DNA of 7,637 bases from Bacteroidia bacterium (GTDB lineage: Bacteria > Bacteroidota > Bacteroidia > Bacteroidales > VadinHA17): the NCBI GenBank assembly GCA_026391515.1, contig JAPLEC010000295.1, positions 1 to 7,637 on the forward strand. The letters run 5' to 3'. Under the pieces are notes generated by a model, which ran no database searches, was not told where the DNA came from, and saw only the letters and a list, made by a program, of their open reading frames with translations. Both the position numbers and the translations under genes were made by a program. Positions 7,181 through 7,637 of the stretch are shown one piece after another; position 1 is the first letter of the stretch, and each line of letters opens with the position of its first letter.

Positions 7181-7212
7181 CAATATATATTAATTAAACT
7201 TGACCAGATCAA
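7181..7212 (-). promoter_or_regulatory. Possible promoter for the minus-strand radical SAM pair
   Basis: Read on the minus strand, TTG (7212-7210) is followed after 21 nt by ATATATTG (7188-7181), a loose match to the Bacteroidota pattern TTG / TAnnTTTG with its 19-21 nt spacing. Transcription would begin roughly 20-25 nt before the ATG at 7152. The -7 match is imperfect and the region is AT-rich, so this is tentative. Confidence 0.25.
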
Positions 7213-7308
7213 TACTTCCATCTAATAAAATCATGTTTAAAAGCTGGTATAGTAGAATGCAAAAATAAAAATGGTATAGATATTTTATGATATTTGAAAA
7301 ACTCGTCT

Positions 7309-7316
7309 TATTTTTG
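7309..7316 (+). promoter_or_regulatory. Bacteroidota -7 element for tRNA-Pro
   Basis: TATTTTTG matches the Bacteroidota sigma-ABfr -7 consensus TAnnTTTG exactly. It is followed by GCGGC and lies 77 nt upstream of the tRNA. The expected -33 TTTG/TTG at 19-21 nt spacing is weak here (TTATG near 7285-7289); a clear TTTG at 7293-7296 is too close to be its partner. Initiation would fall near 7322-7325, giving a leader of about 70 nt that contains both tandem palindromes. The position before a stable-RNA gene supports the call. Confidence 0.5.
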
Positions 7317-7329
7317 CGGCTCGATAAAG

Positions 7330-7387
7330 TCCACCTTCGCATAGGCTTCGGCGGAGGAGGAATCGCCTTCGCTAAAGCTACGGCGAT
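7330..7387 (+). repeat. Two tandem REP-like imperfect palindromes
   Basis: Two 26-nt units lie 32 nt apart, at 7330-7355 and 7362-7387. By eye they agree at about 17 of 26 positions and share the core CCTTCGC...GC...CGGCG. Unit 2 has a 6-bp perfect outer stem (ATCGCC with GGCGAT) and an inner GCT-AA-AGC stem separated by TTC and TAC internal loops. Unit 1 has TCCACC against GGCGGA with one mismatch and a GC-ATAG-GC inner stem. I recall similar CCGCCTTCGC...GGCGG dyads scattered between genes in Bacteroidota, but cannot check this. They sit between the tRNA promoter and the tRNA, so they are probably transcribed and removed with the 5' leader. Confidence 0.55.
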
Positions 7388-7392
7388 CAATA

Positions 7393-7467
<75 letters not shown>

Positions 7468-7472
7468 CAAAC

Positions 7473-7588
7473 GAAAAAGCCTGGCACAAAAGTGCCGGGC
7501 TTTGTTTTTCCTGTGCGTTGAAAACTTGTTTTCATAAGCATAAGGAAAACAAAGCCCGGAATGAGCGCAGCGAATGAAAGGCTTTTTC
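7473..7588. repeat. Nested, mutually exclusive inverted repeats after tRNA-Pro
   Basis: Three pairings share the same bases. Outer arms GAAAAAGCCT (7473-7482) and AGGCTTTTTC (7579-7588) are perfect 10-bp complements. Middle arms 7495-7512 and 7542-7559 (CCGGGCTTTG... against ...CAAAGCCCGG) match over about 17 of 18 positions with one extra T. A small hairpin GAAAAC/GTTTTC (7520-7525, 7528-7533) sits in their loop. The middle arm includes the right half of the terminator hairpin, so the terminator and the longer stem cannot form together. The stretch 7560-7578 contains GAATGAGCGCAGCGAATGA with a repeated GAATGA. No target-site duplication was found. It may be a decayed palindromic element or a two-way terminator. 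Confidence 0.55.
7476..7509 (+). terminator. Rho-independent terminator of tRNA-Pro
   Basis: A 12-bp stem, AAAGCCTGGCAC (7476-7487) with GTGCCGGGCTTT (7492-7503), contains one G-T pair and an AAAA tetraloop. It is followed by G and five T (7505-7509). It starts 8 nt after the tRNA discriminator base. The stem is strong and GC-rich in its upper half, so this is a confident intrinsic terminator. Confidence 0.85.
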
Positions 7589-7637
7589 TTTTATTCAACC
7601 CCACACCAGGATCATGAAATAATCCTGCTCAAGTCCC
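7589..7637. other. Window tail, no gene recognised
   Basis: A small dyad CAGGAT (7607-7612) with ATCCTG (7622-7627) encloses a 9-nt loop. On the minus strand, one frame runs in from the edge for 13 codons (GLEQDYFMILVWG) before a stop. This could be the end of a gene outside the window, but it is too short to judge. Confidence 0.3.

Noticed and set aside
6250..7392. RiPP system with the SPASM-like radical SAM enzyme as maturase
   Set aside because: I found no short precursor-like gene upstream, downstream or antisense in the intergenic space.
7589..7637. C-terminal fragment of a minus-strand gene entering from the right edge
   Set aside because: Only 13 codons before a stop, which is too short to separate from chance.

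Overview
The window looks like a piece of a Bacteroidota chromosome with moderately low GC. Supporting signs are the near absence of Shine-Dalgarno sequences before the genes, a TAnnTTTG-type -7 element before the tRNA, a KAS I of the 'GHEMWMAGA' variety, and an LpxL-like acyltransferase starting with a WKGKTRGG block, which I associate with this phylum. The assignment comes from motif recognition, not from a search.

Region 1 (start to 4885, + strand) is one tightly packed operon whose first gene is cut by the window edge. It encodes a 3-oxoacyl-ACP reductase (FabG type), a KAS I/FabB-type ketosynthase with an intact Cys-His-His triad, a dedicated acyl carrier protein, an LpxL/HtrB-family membrane acyltransferase, a B12-binding-domain radical SAM protein, and a divergent FabZ/ApeP-like hot-dog dehydratase. 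Gaps are 6 to 33 nt and one junction overlaps by 11 nt. Together these supply condensation, keto reduction, dehydration, carrier and off-loading functions. There is no enoyl reductase in view, so an unsaturated or polyene-like acyl chain is possible. The set resembles aryl-polyene/flexirubin-type lipid clusters. The radical SAM enzyme between the acyltransferase and the dehydratase is the distinguishing element and suggests a radical modification of the chain.

Region 2 (4936-7152, - strand) converges on region 1 after a 50-nt spacer. It holds two more radical SAM genes 9 nt apart: a HemN/HemW-fold protein and, upstream of it, a short protein with a GGEP motif and a cysteine-rich C-terminal tail. 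That makes three different radical SAM architectures in about 4 kb. A functional link to region 1 is suggested only by proximity.

Region 3 (7153-7637) is non-coding apart from a tRNA-Pro (anticodon UGG). The tRNA has a good Bacteroidota promoter, a leader carrying two imperfect palindromes in tandem, a strong intrinsic terminator, and a roughly 115-nt nest of competing inverted repeats. No CRISPR array, insertion sequence or RiPP precursor gene was seen.
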